DNA of 49,931 nucleotides from Streptococcus equinus ATCC 9812 (GTDB taxonomy: Bacteria; Bacillota; Bacilli; Lactobacillales; Streptococcaceae): contig NZ_GL698432.1 of assembly GCF_000187265.1 (NCBI RefSeq), forward strand, positions 1-49,931. The letters run 5' to 3'. The translations under genes and the position numbers were made by a program. This document shows positions 49,831-49,931 of the stretch, piece by piece. A model generated the notes under the pieces. That model was not told the origin of the DNA, did no database searches, and saw only the letters and a program-made list of their open reading frames with translations. The stretch's first letter is position 1. The number at the start of each line of letters is the position of its first letter.

Positions 49831-49859
49831 AAAATAATTCGTTTTTAACGAATTATTTT
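49831..49859. repeat. Perfect 13-bp palindrome upstream of the ACT promoter
   Basis: AAAATAATTCGTT and its complement AACGAATTATTTT flank three T. It may be a terminator for a gene beyond the edge or an operator. Confidence 0.7.
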
Positions 49860-49862
49860 AGA

Positions 49863-49875
49863 TTTTTTACGAATA
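49863..49875 (+). promoter_or_regulatory. Candidate ComX (SigX) cin-box
   Basis: TTTTTTACGAATA on the plus strand contains the perfect streptococcal late-competence box TACGAATA (49868-49875) with the usual T-rich lead. It points out of the window to the right. Confidence 0.5.
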
Positions 49876-49931
49876 TCTTTCATATTTCAACTTTATATTC
49901 CGAATGATAATTCCATAATTGAAACAAAACG

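Overview
The window is chromosomal DNA from a low-GC Firmicute. Gene content and order point firmly to Streptococcus: oppABCDF next to a PBP3-type dacA, sufCDSUB, wecA-mecA, a fused glnPH with glnQ, an rpoE (delta) gene, and hrcA-grpE-dnaK-dnaJ with CIRCE. The overall style fits the bovis/equinus group or a relative best, but that species-level guess rests on recall. I see no insertion sequence, prophage, CRISPR array or plasmid-type gene. This is core genome, almost all on the minus strand; the plus-strand exceptions are dacA, glnPH-glnQ, mscS and one tiny ORF.

Layout. 0-6 kb: an oligopeptide ABC transporter (oppA to oppF, minus strand) with an apparent frameshift near the 5' end of oppC. 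6-7.3 kb: dacA. 7.3-12.5 kb: the SUF iron-sulfur assembly operon. 12.6-17.5 kb: envelope and proteolysis genes (wecA, mecA, uppP, a DUF2207 membrane protein). 17.6-19.9 kb: a glutamine-type amino acid importer. 20.0-20.2 kb: a 36-codon basic ORF with promoter, Shine-Dalgarno and terminator but no ordinary start codon. 20.2-27.8 kb: an SPFH protein, then the branched-chain amino acid genes ilvD, ilvB, ilvN, ilvC, ilvA. 27.9-31.9 kb: fakA-like and yloU genes, rpmB, tRNA-Thr, fba, tRNA-Leu. 31.9-38 kb: an alpha/beta hydrolase, pyrG with an attenuator leader, rpoE, tig and mscS. 38.1-40.7 kb: truA, a PdxK-type kinase, an ECF S-component and a DUF436 gene. 40.8-45.8 kb: the heat-shock operon. 45.9-48 kb: three wall/phosphatase genes. 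48.1-49.8 kb: an ACT-domain gene and a PFL-family gene.

How it fits together. Peptide import, branched-chain amino acid synthesis and several other units form a nutritional theme. A perfect 15/15 CodY-box sequence lies beside the ilvD -35 element, and 13-14/15 matches lie upstream of ilvB, sufC, truA, the ACT gene and fba. The heat-shock operon is bracketed by two CIRCE operators, one of which also has the form of an intrinsic terminator for the genes before it. pyrG has a promoter, GGGC start and terminator arranged like the CTP-sensing attenuators known in Bacillus and Lactococcus.

The most unusual signals are the oppC frameshift at a 7-A run, the start-less mini-ORF near 20.1 kb, a long multi-helix inverted structure immediately upstream of a Shine-Dalgarno-less dnaJ, a perfect competence (ComX) box pointing out of the right edge, and three genes whose -10 hexamer lies only 6-7 bases before the ATG. 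No wholly new multi-gene system is evident.
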